NCBI GenBank assembly: GCA_038503075.1
Contig: JBCAML010000019.1
Coordinates: 1,364,001 to 1,428,000, forward strand
Length of the DNA: 64,000 nt
Direction: 5' to 3'
From: Gyromitra esculenta
Lineage: Eukaryota > Ascomycota > Pezizomycetes > Pezizales > Discinaceae
Positions within the stretch are counted from its first letter, which is position 1. Each line of letters starts with the position of its first letter. Shown here piece after piece: positions 35,001-45,250 of the stretch. A model generated the notes under the pieces. It was not told the DNA's origin. It saw nothing but the letters and a program-made list of their open reading frames with translations, and searched no databases. A program made the position numbers and the translations under genes.

Positions 35001-35903
35001 AATGTTGATGTCCTCATTGACGAGCGTCACATCATCATCCTCTACAACGACCTCTTCGGTGGTGTCTGCAGGGATGGGCTCGGGTGTGGATGCGGGTGTG
35101 GGTGTGGGTGCAGGTGCAGGTATGGGTGTAGATTTAGGTTTAGGTTTAGGTGTAGAAGCAGGAGGAGGAGTGGGAGTAGGGGATTCCGAGTGGGAGTGAG
35201 GACGATGCGAAGCACCCGAGGAGGACGCACCTTGGGCTTCTTCGCCGCTCTTGCCTGCTGGCCTGCGAGGTTTGGATGATGAGGATGACGAGCTCTTGTG
35301 ACCGAATTCACCCTTTTGGTTGTTGTTTGCCTCTCTGTATTCTCCCCAGCCACTACTGTTTCCACTTCCGCTACCACTACTATCACCACCGCTCCAGAAA
35401 CCGTTCCCTTCTTTCCAGAACTGACTCAGATCTCCACCACTCTTCCCCAGCCACACCCCAACACCGACACTGACCAGCACGACACCGACCGCAAGACCCA
35501 CGTAGCTCCTCGCCCAGTACCTCAGCACAGGTGAAAGTAGTTTCAGCACCAGCAAGGTCAAGAGCGTGCTAAGCACACCAGCTACAAACGAGTTCCGGTG
35601 GACTGCCAGGTTGGGAAGGTATATGACACCACCACCAGAGTTCTGCGGGACGATGATGACGTCGAAGTTGGCAGGAGAGATACCTGGCACACGATGTTGA
35701 TGCTGTTGGTGCTGGGAAGAAGAAGAAGAGTTGGAAGAGGGCTTGGGAGGAGGAGGAGAATCTTTATGAGGGGGTGGCGGAGGAGGTTTGTCCTTGGGGT
35801 TCGTAGAGTGTCGAGGGGGAGGGGGAGGCTGGTCTTTTGGCTGGGAGCTATGGGGAGGTGGAGGTGGTGGTGGTGGCGGACCGCTGCCGCGGTCGGCCGC
35901 CAT
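32052..35903 (-). CDS. Membrane-anchored long coiled-coil protein, 1283 aa
   Basis: One uninterrupted frame. Residues 1-75 are Pro-rich with poly-Pro tracts (possible SH3/WW/profilin ligands). Residues about 100-155 hold two hydrophobic segments (VAGVLSTLLTLLVLKLL and VGLAVGVVLVSVGVGVWL), a likely membrane hairpin. Residues about 160-340 are Ser/Pro-rich. Residues about 345-1010 are almost purely Glu/Lys/Arg with periodic Leu, predicting a very long coiled coil or single alpha-helix. A second Pro tract follows. The C-terminal about 200 residues are globular (LSDGLILKMTTEGLFIDDD, EWDVKAWTIKLVEIFCP, RRYVFLVDEEEGWKIEEG) and look like a conserved ascomycete domain whose function I do not know. 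Such a layout suits a tether between a membrane and another structure; this is inference. Confidence 0.8.
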   Translation of the reverse strand: MAADRGSGPPPPPPPPPHSSQPKDQPPPPPRHSTNPKDKPPPPPPHKDSPPPPKPSSNSSSSSQHQQHQHRVPGISPANFDVIIVPQNSGGGVIYLPNLAVHRNSFVAGVLSTLLTLLVLKLLSPVLRYWARSYVGLAVGVVLVSVGVGVWLGKSGGDLSQFWKEGNGFWSGGDSSGSGSGNSSGWGEYREANNNQKGEFGHKSSSSSSSKPRRPAGKSGEEAQGASSSGASHRPHSHSESPTPTPPPASTPKPKPKSTPIPAPAPTPTPASTPEPIPADTTEEVVVEDDDVTLVNEDINIKRPQAKEDPQKKAEPVPLSTPKLDTPPPSPPLIPITPKRLSKQEKAEVKAKREKVKREKEERREKERKEKERRAEEQEREQERQRLEREKKEKEAEEKRTRENEEREKKEREKREIEEREKLVREKAEQDHRELETRERQERERARREQERKDQEMREREYAERQLRAMKESLEKDKLRKELAEKDRLRKIAAVREREEKDRVEKARLERNRLERERREKEMLEKMRASERERIEKERQEKEIAEANRIEKERIESARIEAERLRAEQDRLEKERIETAALQKQQAEKTRLEKEAWVKERREKIRLEKERREKEKIEKERAEKEWKEQLERERLERERLERERLERERLEKERVVRERAERERLEKLKATKATQAAKEKERIAREAAERLRQERERKLREKAEKERVEQEKMENERLEKERLEQERLEKERLQNEKLEKEKADRERRARLASDRVKAEKERLAKQRAAEKERKAAEKLEKEQKAREEKVLAELERVKHIREKLDEERTTREEAERRRIAEEREEEERLQKERERLAKEAKERIMKENEESEKFRRELMEEVEASREQEERLKREKEERERLEHERLEKEREEKEARQKAAAERLRVQRERAAAKAAERERAEQEERERVERLKLERQQEEDRERERRRLENERLEWEKHQRLARDKAGPEREHLERIPSTPRRQNSPTKAYQTPPSSSNRRPMSNTSANLPPPTPSKTASVRKKLPSEPPPPPPHRTGVGSTGHHTPPPPPPPPHSHSPVSSTSPQQPVRQPYTTADPAKIVLKAVYTFTNSHPTKPTSHILPGIGGLSDGLILKMTTEGLFIDDDIRGQALREWDVKAWTIKLVEIFCPRYVAPPASSTGSTSSKTSHVRRLFTPGVSGSDKGHSEQELDAVVDGIQRTCYRDCYQMKRSGGGLAGMHMIRATIRDAEARRYVFLVDEEEGWKIEEGMRVLRAGSLARGLVVEGMGREEAGKLVRSVAIAA

Positions 35904-38900
35904 CAGATGATATGATTAGATGGGGGGGATGGGATGGACGAAGAGGAAGCAGGCGGGAACCAAGGCCTGGGGCGAGGATGAAGACTACTACTGGCCTGGG
36001 CACACGAGATCAGCAAGGTAAACAAACGGAGAGCGCGTGAACATCACACTACACTACACTACACTACGCTACATTACGAAGGCTCTGCTCGGCGAACGGC
36101 AGAGGATACCATAGGGAAAGCGAGACTGACCTGGGCAATTGGAAGGCCAGATGCCAATTGTACGTAGATGATTTGGCAGATCGCAGCGAGTGATCGAGTG
36201 CCTTCGTTTCGTTTCGTTTCGCTCGTTCGTTCGTCCGTCCGCTCCCAAAGAATCAGCCGGAGAGCGAAGAGACCAAAGCAGAGACCAAAGCAGAGAAGCA
36301 CGCAACAGCACAGTGCAGTCAGTACCACCCAACGCAACGGCTGAGTCGGCTTACTCTCGCGCCCGCAGTCAGTCAGCCAGAGGCAGAAGACAGAAGAGAC
36401 TCGCTTGGGCCGTTCGTTTGACGTCTGCAGGAGGGAAGGAGGGAAGTTTGCCTGTAGCGAGCAACAGATATGAATAGCCAGGTAGACAAGCAGGCTGCCA
36501 GACACAACGACGACGACAGACAGCAGACACACCACAACCTTTCGTCCCAATCCCACCAACACAACTCACGAATCAGACAGCCGCCCAGCACAAAAATAAT
36601 AAAACGATAGCAGAAAAGGAGCTGACCCCATAAATCGGGAGGCGAGAAAGAAGAAAAGAAAAAAAAGATGAGACGTCAGACACTAGCTCTCCCAAACCAC
36701 CCTGTCTACACAAAATTTCCTCACACTTTGATTTGACCGTGTAAAGTACCCCGCCCCCCCATGTACCTGCCGCTTACGATATACGATAGGACCAGGGAAG
36801 CTTGGGGTCGGGGCGTTGAAAATTCTTCAGAGGGAATTGCATCCCAGCCTCCTTCATTTTCCAATTCGATCACTCGTCTCCCAACAACAACAACAGCAGC
36901 AGCAGCAGCAGCAACAACGCCTTTCAATTACTCTAGAGGCTCACCCTTGACCTGCGGAAGCGCTCCCGAGAAAAATAATAATACTCATAGCCGACCGTTT
37001 TAACAGCCTGGGATCTCCCAGTAAATTCTAATCCTAACCGTCTGTCTGTCTGTCTCTGTTCTCTCGGGTCGCACATACACACATACACACATGTAGGCAA
37101 TTAGGCCAGATAGTACCCTTCCCAGGTTCATGACTCGTCCATATCCCGGGAAACACTCGAAAGCGAGCTTGTTCCACGCGCTAGTGTATGACATGTACAG
37201 TCGCGTTCGCAAAGTTCTAGCACTCTGGAGCTTATTAGCGGTAAACCGAATAGTTGTAGGTCGGGTTAGGGAATAGTAAATCAAAAAGGAAGAAAATAAT
37301 GAGATACCAAATAACATCTAACAACGTCACATAACTGCTGTCTGCAGAAACTGTAGCTTCACTCAGCTGGCAGTCGTGCTTAATGGAGAGGAAGGGGTGC
37401 CAAGATTTTGCGAACGGGACTGTACCGGCAAATACTAGCTTTCTCAGGGTCCGATGTAAACAAATAACCTACCCACGCACGGACCCGCGTTGCTGTGGCG
37501 ACAACCAGGATCACGAGGTTGCGTGTGTGGGCCGTGTTGCATGGAGGGTCTCAGTTACCCCACCACTGCCATCAGAGATGAGAGAGGGGAGAGGGAAAAA
37601 AAAAAAAACCTGGTGGTGTTGGTGATCGGCTGGATGACGGTGGAGATACGTGTTTTGCGTAGGAATGGGAGGAAGGTGGAGGCGGGTTATGGGTACTTGT
37701 TTGCTGGTTGTTTGGGGGTGTACTTCTGGAGATTTCTTGTTTGTGAAGGGAAGCGCCGATGGATATACCATAGATTACCGTTTTCATTCCCCAATGCCAG
37801 CTAATTGGAATATCCAACACTATCGCAATTGGGAGAGTCAAAATTAACGAGGCCAAGATCCACCGTTTCGTTTCCAATCTGCACAAGCTGCAAGAAGCAC
37901 CCATTCAAAACCACCCAAAACACCGCCCACTATGCCTAGTCCAACCCCCACCCAATAGTCATTCTAGAAAACCGCATCCAACCCAAACGTGCTAAACCTC
38001 CGAATCTCCGAACCGTTTAAAAAAAACCATATCTGTTTCTCGGAAGGCGGGTTTAACCCCAACCTATCTCTCAATAGGCGCACACATCCACGCTTCAGTA
38101 CCCATCCACAGCCGCCAAACTACTGTACTCGGATGTGGGTGTCAAAATCGGAAAACCTTAATCCCTGCTCTCACTGAAATTTGCATGAGAATACATACAC
38201 CTAGGGATTAAAGTTTCCATCATATCCAAGTACTAGGTATAGAGGTGTGGAGATGGAACACCGGGTCTTTCGTTCTAGAGCAAGGCCACTATAGAAATAA
38301 CGTAAGACTTGTTCCCCTACATACATGTACCTCTAGCACTCTACTCTACCAACCTACATGTATGTAACACCCGACCATACCGAAAACAGCCCACCCCCAA
38401 GCACAGAACCCCATCCCATCCCGTGTACCGCAACCCTAACCCTCCATTACACGACATCTTGTTCGACGTACATACCTACCAGACGATCAAACCCGACAGA
38501 AGTAGGTATCTGTGCGAAGCTCCCATTACAGCAATTACCGTATGATTGGGCCTCTGGTGTACCCCACGATCGGGCCACCGCCGATCGCGGGTGGGTGGGA
38601 GGATAGACGGAGTGATAGGCCATGAACAAAACGAAGGAGAGGCCGGAAAAGGATACGTGTGCATAACGCACGACAGAGGAAAGAGTAACGTAGAGCAGAC
38701 TGACACCACGTGTGGATATCAGAGAGGGAGCGGGACAGTGGGTGGTAGAGTGGATAGAGCTGGAAATAGAATCGATTGTGGATGTGGGGGGGGAGGACGC
38801 TGAGACGGCTATTGGTGGGTGATGGGGTGGGGTGGGGGGGCTTTATCGTGAGCGGGATGTATGGCGGATCATGGGAGGGAATGTTATTGGAGCAGGGTGC

Positions 38901-40245
38901 TGGTTTGTATTGGATTGCTGCTGGATTAGGTGCGTCATGCGCTGTCACTCGATGATGGACGGGTGGGCGGGCGAGCGATTGGTGGGTAAGGTTGGGGGCA
39001 TACTCGTGGTCGAAGGAGTCTAGGGGCTCTCGGGAGAGTGGAGGCGCCGTTTCCGATGCTGCTTCTGGCTTCTGTGGGGGGCTGGGGGCTGGGGATTGTG
39101 GCATGTATCGCTCCATCTAGATATCTCTTAGTCTTGATGGTTGGTTTCCTACTTGCAAAGCAGCGCTGATAAGGTCAAAAATAGTAGCTCTGGTGCACGT
39201 GGTAACAACGGGAATGAGACTAAATATATTCCGATACCCGTTAAGTATACCCCCAAGACTACTAAAAAGCCACATATACGGTGAAAAGTTTGTGGTTGCA
39301 GTTACAGAGTACAGTTCCCAATTCTGATTGGTGCACAGGATCACACCGCTATTTCCACCAATCCAACGGTAAGATAGCGAATTATTCCCCTAGTAGATCT
39401 TCCGTTCGCGAACGACAGACGTGGGTATATCGCTTGCAATAGAGGTATTAGACGATAGACCTCTACCACCGTAAACATGCTTATTCTTAGTGATACGGCA
39501 ACAGGGTACCTGATCTTATCATAGAAAGGATTCATTGAGACATACTTGTTCCAAGATTTATGACTATGCTCTTGCGATTGGCGGGTTACTCCCGTCCCAT
39601 ATACTAACCAGTGGGGGTCAGGTAGATTGTACATTACGCTCTCGCTAATTTTTACTATCGAAGAATAAGGCTGGAGCAGACATTGGCTAATTAGGAGGGT
39701 TGATGTAGCAGTCCAGGACTGCAGGCGTACAGATTGCTGTACTCAAAACGTGTGAGGAAGGCATCTAAAAATACCGATTCTAGCAGGTCTGTTGGATGCT
39801 ACGGCCTTGAGTCACGAATTGTCACTCGAAATAGGAGTGAATCCGAAAAATGTGGGAAAAAACAAGCGTTCGGTAGGATTCGAACCTACGCCATACATTG
39901 GCTGGTTAGCTATTTCGCCGGATATTTCGGGTCGGAATTGCCATCCCTAGACCTTGAGTGTGTGCTGTCCAAACTTGGTTGTGGAACGTTTTTAATTGAT
40001 AGTGGATACCCCTACAGTGACTTTAATTCAACCGCGCAACGTGGTGCTTGGGTAAAGTGCCTCATGAGGGGCAGTCATAGAGCCTGTCGGTGGATCCATT
40101 TCATATAGTACTCAGAAGGTGGATTCCACCGTCTTGGAGTGGAGACGTGCTTACTACTCCAGGTAATGACTAAGACTGCAATTGATGCTTGTCTCTAGAC
40201 TTACCCAGATCAGGAAGGTAGCAGCAAGGATATCATTGATAGGAG
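35904..40245. other. Gene-poor stretch with simple repeats
   Basis: No gene firmly supported. Simple repeats: CACTA units at about 36048-36074, TTTCG/TTCG units at about 36206-36240, and an AAC/CAG run at 36886-36916. A minus-strand 193-aa Pro/His-rich frame (38535-39116) is open but has no domain, so it was left uncalled. Several short minus-strand frames at 39117-39634 could be remnants. A tRNA-like remnant is listed separately. Confidence 0.45.
39864..39935 (-). other. tRNA-like 3' half (remnant)
   Basis: On the minus strand, GTAGG-TTCGAAT-CCTAC makes a perfect T-arm with consensus TTCGAAT loop (39873-39889), followed by CGAACGC as a would-be 3' acceptor strand. Upstream there is a GCCA/TGGC stem where the anticodon arm should be. 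No matching 5' acceptor (GCGTTCG) lies within 100 bp, so a complete cloverleaf cannot be drawn. Best read as a degenerate tRNA or tRNA-derived fragment. Confidence 0.35.
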
Positions 40246-40452
40246 TTACGGGTAGAGTACAAGTAGTATATCCATCGAGCCAATCACGGTCTGAATGCCG
40301 CCGTAGTAACCTACGCCAAGGAAGTAACTGGTACTGTTAATTCGCACAACTGCAAACGTGCCATCGTATTCCGATCGAGATCTTTTGTGATATTCTCTGT
40401 GCAAGACGCGTAAGCATGAGTCAATGGCAGTACGTATCGTATTCGTCTCCCA
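40246..40452 (-). CDS. Putative terminal exon of an unrecognised protein
   Basis: The minus-strand frame runs from an acceptor (TTTTGCAG at about 40453) to a stop at 40246, 68 codons. It reads WETNTIRTAIDSC, then YDGTFAVVRINSTSYFLGVG. Upstream on the same strand a Ser-rich stretch (SSSPIAKSVAYTYALGF) might be an earlier exon, but no donor in phase was confirmed. No family recognised. Confidence 0.3.
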   Translation of the reverse strand, partial: WETNTIRTAIDSCLRVLHREYHKRSRSEYDGTFAVVRINSTSYFLGVGYYGGIQTVIGSMDILLVLYP

Positions 40453-40869
40453 CTGCAAAACGTTGGGGTAACAGCAAGAGGTGAGGATGAGGACGAAGTC
40501 GAAGCACAGAAGCCCAACGCATATGTATACGCAACACTCTTGGCAATTGGACTGCTACTATCAAGTATTTCCCGAGTGAGTTTTCGTGATCAGGAGCCTC
40601 ACTCGTTTCTGTACCACCACACCAGCCATATGGGCCACTTTGGATCAGACAGCGAGGGAACGAAACAGGTGACGATTCTCTCTGCAAGTGTCTTTCCCCT
40701 CCATCCGCTTACGCGTCGCTAGCCGAATCGATAGCCATATCCTCTCTCCCTCCGTCGTGGCACCCGCCGCGTGTTTCCTTTAGTTTTCTGTACCGCAAAT
40801 ACGTGAACACGAACTGTGCTACTGCACCCACCATCTTCATCGCATTGGCCTGATTTCTGGAGTATAAAC

Positions 40870-42720
40870 ATGACAGACTCGGACGGTTACTTCAGTCCCC
40901 GCAATCACCCGCAGAGAATGGTGTTCCTGCCAGATCCCGAGACCCCAAAGCAAGAAGACATGGGCGAAAACACCCCTCTCTTCAGCACACCGTCACCTCC
41001 ATACTCTTCGTCACAGACGAACTACGGAGCCTCGTCAGCGAATATGGGCAATTCAAACAACGAAAACCCATACTCGTCACCTGGGATGGGCAATTCATAC
41101 GCAGCTTGGCCATGCGGCCGGTCGTTCATCTTCGGTGGGTCACAGGACCCGCCTTTCGCCTGGTGGGGTTATGACCCTTGGGGGGATCCGAGCGAGAGTA
41201 AAGCACATTCGGTGAGACACCTTGCGAAATGGTTACTTGTGCGGATATCCTTTGTGGTCCTTGCCTATTTCCTTCTTCGCAGGGTGCTCCACATCAATGT
41301 CAACGGGCATGGCGGGTCAGGTGGGCCGCCGGATGGAAGGGGAAAGGTTAAGCTTCTATGTTGGATTTTTAGAGCTGTTTCTAACGATTTTTGTGATTCT
41401 CCAGGGACCCCATTTCAACCACTGCCCGCCGAGGGGTGGAAATTTCGAGGAGAAGAAGCAGTTTATTTTTGATGCCAACCCGGCGTCGTTCAGCTTTGAG
41501 CAGGTCTCGTACCGTGCGCATGGATCGTACCCGCAAGGACATATCCAGCTCGTCGGCGATGTTCTTGTCAAGGGTGTTGAAGATGTCGAAGACTTGGTTG
41601 TGGATTTTAGCTTCCGTCTCAGTGATGAAACACTTAGAGATCGTTTCAGCTTCGACATCAGGGAGGGAGGGATAGTGTTCAGGGTACTTTATTTCAGCCT
41701 TCCCAATATGCCTTCATCCCGTACTAACACTATTACCACAGACTGATATAACTCCTTCCGAGAACATCTACTCCTGCATCGAAGTTTTCGCGACAATCTC
41801 TGTCCCACTCTCCAAGCCCTCCTTCGCCGACTTCTCTGTCAGCTCCGAAACCCTCAACATCATGCTAACACCATCTACCGATCTCGCCGTTGAGAATCTC
41901 GCCCTCACTGCTATTTCCGGTAACATTGAAGCCGGAAACGCATACGGCGTCGACTCGAACCGCACCGTCATAATCGTCGACTCTGGCAACATCAACGGCG
42001 ACTTCGCCCTCTTCGACCTAGTCCAACTCGAAACCAAATCGTAAGCTCCCCTGAACCCCCCCCTCTGCCACCACATCTAACAAGCCCCCCCCCCTCTCCA
42101 GCGGCGATATAACAACCTCCATAATCCCGCAAGATAACCCCACCGTCCAAGCCGAATTCAAAGCCAGCACCATCTCTGGTAACATAAAAACTACATTCCC
42201 ACACGACCCAAAGAACCTGCCTGCAAACCGCGTATACACCTCAGCAGTCAACACGATCAGCGGCTCTGTCAACGGGGTATATCTCCTCGGCTCGCATCTC
42301 GGTCTCTCGGCACTTAGCGGCTCTGTCGGGGCCACCGTGATTCCCACCGGCTCACGGTACGCTACGTTCGTAACGGACACGAAGCAGGGTAATACGGATG
42401 TTATGTTCCAGGGGCTACTCGGTGACGGTGCGAAGGGACTGGATGCAACGCACGGGAGCGTTAGTGGAAACGTTAGAGTTGAGATATCGGCTGATTGGGA
42501 GGGTGTTGTGACGGGGAAGAGTTTGAGTGGTGGGGTTAGTGTGCAAGGGAGGGGTGTGAATGTTGTGGAGGACGAGAGGACGTGGCCGGTGGGGAGGTGG
42601 GTTAAGGGTGTGAAGGGGGCTGGGGAAGACGCTGGGAGGGTAGAGGGGGAGGTTATTAGCGGGAGTGTGTGGTTCTGCGTTGGGAAAGATGGACATGGAC
42701 ATCATGGGAACTATAGGTGA
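40870..42720 (+). CDS. Single-pass membrane protein with beta-rich repetitive ectodomain
   Basis: Four exons (40870-41346, 41405-41683, 41742-42040, 42102-42720) join in phase into 557 aa. Residues 1-118 are polar and disordered. A 20-residue transmembrane segment (about 120-140, LLVRISFVVLAYFLLRRVL) is flanked by basic residues, and a Gly-rich linker follows. From about 250 onward the protein contains recurring ISGNI/ISGSV/VSGNV units (TAISGNIEAG, STISGNIKTT, NTISGSVNGV, SALSGSVGAT, GSVSGNVRVE). This recalls the right-handed beta-helix of DUF4097-type putative adhesins. With no signal peptide, the anchor is probably type II, with the beta domain outside. Role unknown. The gene is C-rich at third positions, like its neighbours. 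Confidence 0.8.
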
Positions 42721-43623
42721 TATGAGGGAGTGATCTTGAGTCGGCTGTGGGATCGAATATTTGGAGACTGTGACTCGATTGTGGACTCGGTTTTTGGGGT
42801 TTAGGTGTGGGTATTTCTGCATGTCGGATTTGATTTTTGTTCGTGTTTTGTTTATTGGGCTTTGTATTTGGCAGTTTTGTTTCTGGGGGGAGGGGTTTAT
42901 GATATTATGAATTATGAAAAACGAGTTATGTGGACTGCTGGAGATTTTTTTGGAGAACTAGTGAGGGGAAACTGGGTGAGTGGGTGGAATCACGACTGGC
43001 ATTCTTTGGTGGTGGACACTTGCACTTAGTAGATTATTTATTTATTATCCCATTATGGACTACGAGAGGCCGTTTCTTTGGAATGTGAACTTGATGCCGA
43101 TTACCGAGTCCACTGTGGTAAATAACTGGTGGGATTTATTTGTCTCACAATCACGTTTTACCAAGTATGGATTTAGGATTCTTCGAGAAGATTGAGGTTG
43201 GTGGGGGCTGATGTCTCTAATAGATTTAGGCACCCCTTACATACATGCATGGCTACAAGAGGTAGTGAAGGTAACTGACTTATTGACTCGTGTGGCTGGG
43301 TGGGTGATCTACACTGATATGCCATTGGGTGAAATTGTGAGGCTGTTGGATTAATCATTGACCCTTGCGTTCTACTAGGTGACAACCAACCATCTTCACT
43401 TTTCTACCGCGAAGTCCTAATAATCTTCTTACATTCCTTCTATAGACAGCCCCTTCCTTACCCATCCCTCGCCCTTTCCCCCCACCACCGCCACAAAATG
43501 CTACTCCTGCATTCCTCCTCCAGCCACAATTTTCTATAACTGCTCTTAAGAGTTCATAGTTCCGCTTTTCTTTTTGTTTTTTACACAAGCCAATCACCCA
43601 GCTCAAACCAGTAACCCCAAAAG
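42721..43623. other. Intergenic, leader of LPMO-like gene
   Basis: No gene supported. T-rich 3' flank, then a C-rich leader from about 43430. Confidence 0.5.
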
Positions 43624-44650
43624 ATGAACTTTTCAACCCTGCTCTTTCTCCTCCCTACTCTCGCCTCCGTCGTCTCCGGCCACGCCCGCATCCGCCGTCC
43701 CAGGCCCCTCAACGCACCCGCCGAAGACCCCAGCGGCAACTTCTACAACGCCCCGCTCGACCATCTGGGCAGCGAATTCCCGTGCAAAGGCCTGCACCTG
43801 AAACCCAGCATCGACAAGAGTCCCACACAGGTGTGGCAAGCGGGACAAGTCGGCATGTTTGAGTACGTAGCGTATCTCTCCAGCAACGTTAAGGTGCAAC
43901 TAGTGATATTCCGTCTGACCTGGGTAATAGGATCCTGGGACACGTTGTAGCGGCAGGCGAAGGTGCGTTAGCGGCGCACAGCGGCGGGAGCTGCCAGGCT
44001 TCGCTGTCGTTTGACAATGGGTCGACGTGGAAGGTGCTGCATTCGTATCATGGCGGATGTCCGCGGGATGTGCCGTTGTATTCGAATATTGCGGGGAAGA
44101 ACCAGACGTTTACGTTCTTGGTGCCGAAGGAGGCGAGGGCTGGGAATGCGCTTTTCGCGTGGTAGGTTTTTTTTCTTTTTCTTTTTTTGGTTATGTGTCT
44201 TTTTTTTGGGAGGGGGGAGGAGAGGGTCAAAGTTGATGGTTGACGGTTGTTTGTAGGACTTGGATAGCGGTGACGGGGCAACGCGATGAGTATTATATGA
44301 ACTGTGCTTCTGTCTCGATTACTGGGAAGGGTACCAGCACACTCGATACCTATCCAGATATGTTTGTGGGCGACATGACGCTGCCTGGGCAGATTGGCGC
44401 GGGTGAGTGTAGGAGCACGACTGGCGCGGCGCTGTTGTTTCCGAATCCGGGGCCGGCTTCGAGGATTACGGAGACGAGGGACCCGAAGATACCGTTTAAG
44501 AAACCGACGCCGGGGAAGTGCTTTCCGCCGAAAAAACCGGATAGCGGTTCTCCGCCTGCTCCGCCTGCTAAACCGCCTGCCGAGGCTGGCATTGGAGGGG
44601 CGCCTACTGGCAATGTGGTGTATGTGGAGGAGTATGATTGTGGGGGCTAG
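43624..44650 (+). CDS. Secreted LPMO-like protein (N-terminal His after signal peptide)
   Basis: Three exons (43624-43862, 43931-44161, 44257-44650) join in phase into 287 aa. The signal peptide (residues 1-19) ends in VSG, leaving His20 (HARIRRPRP) as the mature N-terminus. This is the hallmark of copper histidine-brace lytic polysaccharide monooxygenases. A candidate second brace His is His96 in AAHSGGSCQ. Other family-like segments are SEFPCKG, SFDNGSTWKVLHSYHGGCP, ALFAWTWIAVTG and EYYMNCASVSI. The C-terminus is a Pro/Lys-rich tail ending EEYDCGG, with no carbohydrate-binding module. The layout resembles AA11-like or related fungal LPMO families; the exact AA family and substrate are not determinable here. 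It sits directly downstream of the beta-rich membrane protein on the same strand. Confidence 0.8.
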
Positions 44651-45250
44651 TGGTTGTCGTATTAGGAGGATGAGACGAGGTTGGAAGGTGTTAGAGTTGA
44701 GTGTGGGCGCTTCTTTCGGGTCCTTTCTCAAGGCCTTTTGAGTCAGTGGTATACGCTATCATTGTAATGTTTTATTGAATGTGTTCACGAGGTGATGACT
44801 TGGAGTCGGGCTGTATTTGAAGCGTTGAGGTTTAAAGGTTTGATGGGTCTTGGATACGATTTTATATTGAAAGCTCTGGGCATGTAAGATATAGTGAGCA
44901 TAGATATGATTTCCCAGATATCCCAAATATATAACGCAGTGGAACATATACATTTATGTTTCAACAAGCCCTAATGTCAGGGCTTTGTTCACTCTTTGAT
45001 TTATAGGCTACCAATCAATGCTTTAATTGCATTTTCCAGAAATCCTCTAAAAGAGTAAATGCAACGAGATCCAGCAGCGAGAATAATTAAATCCAAAAGA
45101 AGAAACTACACCTCTCCAACATAAAGGAACCAAGTCTTTCAACCAGCCAAATAGAACCCGGAAATTCTATATCCTACTACAGCACAGTAACTGGCCTTTC
45201 GATCTTTCTCCACAAGTGCAAGTCCTCACTTCTTGCGTGTTTTGGGGGCT
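44651..45250. other. Convergent intergenic region
   Basis: Convergent 3' flanks of the LPMO-like gene (plus) and the YNPR-repeat gene (minus). No gene seen. Confidence 0.5.

Noticed and set aside
33883..35199. Long plus-strand Ser/Arg-rich frames (438 aa, and 303 aa at 32971-33882) resembling an SR protein
   Set aside because: They are the antisense shadow of the Glu/Lys/Arg coiled-coil gene on the minus strand. GAA/GAG/AAG codons read backwards as TTC/CTC/CTT, and the minus frame is continuous for 1283 codons with a coherent domain layout.
38428..38440. CCCTAACCC as an interstitial telomere
   Set aside because: Less than two TTAGGG units; similar short matches occur at 55218 and 16998. Too short to be telomeric DNA.
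38535..39116. 193-aa minus-strand Pro/His-rich frame as a gene
   Set aside because: Open frame only in low-complexity sequence, no domain, and no leader or splice context that favours it. Kept as a note in the intergenic entry.
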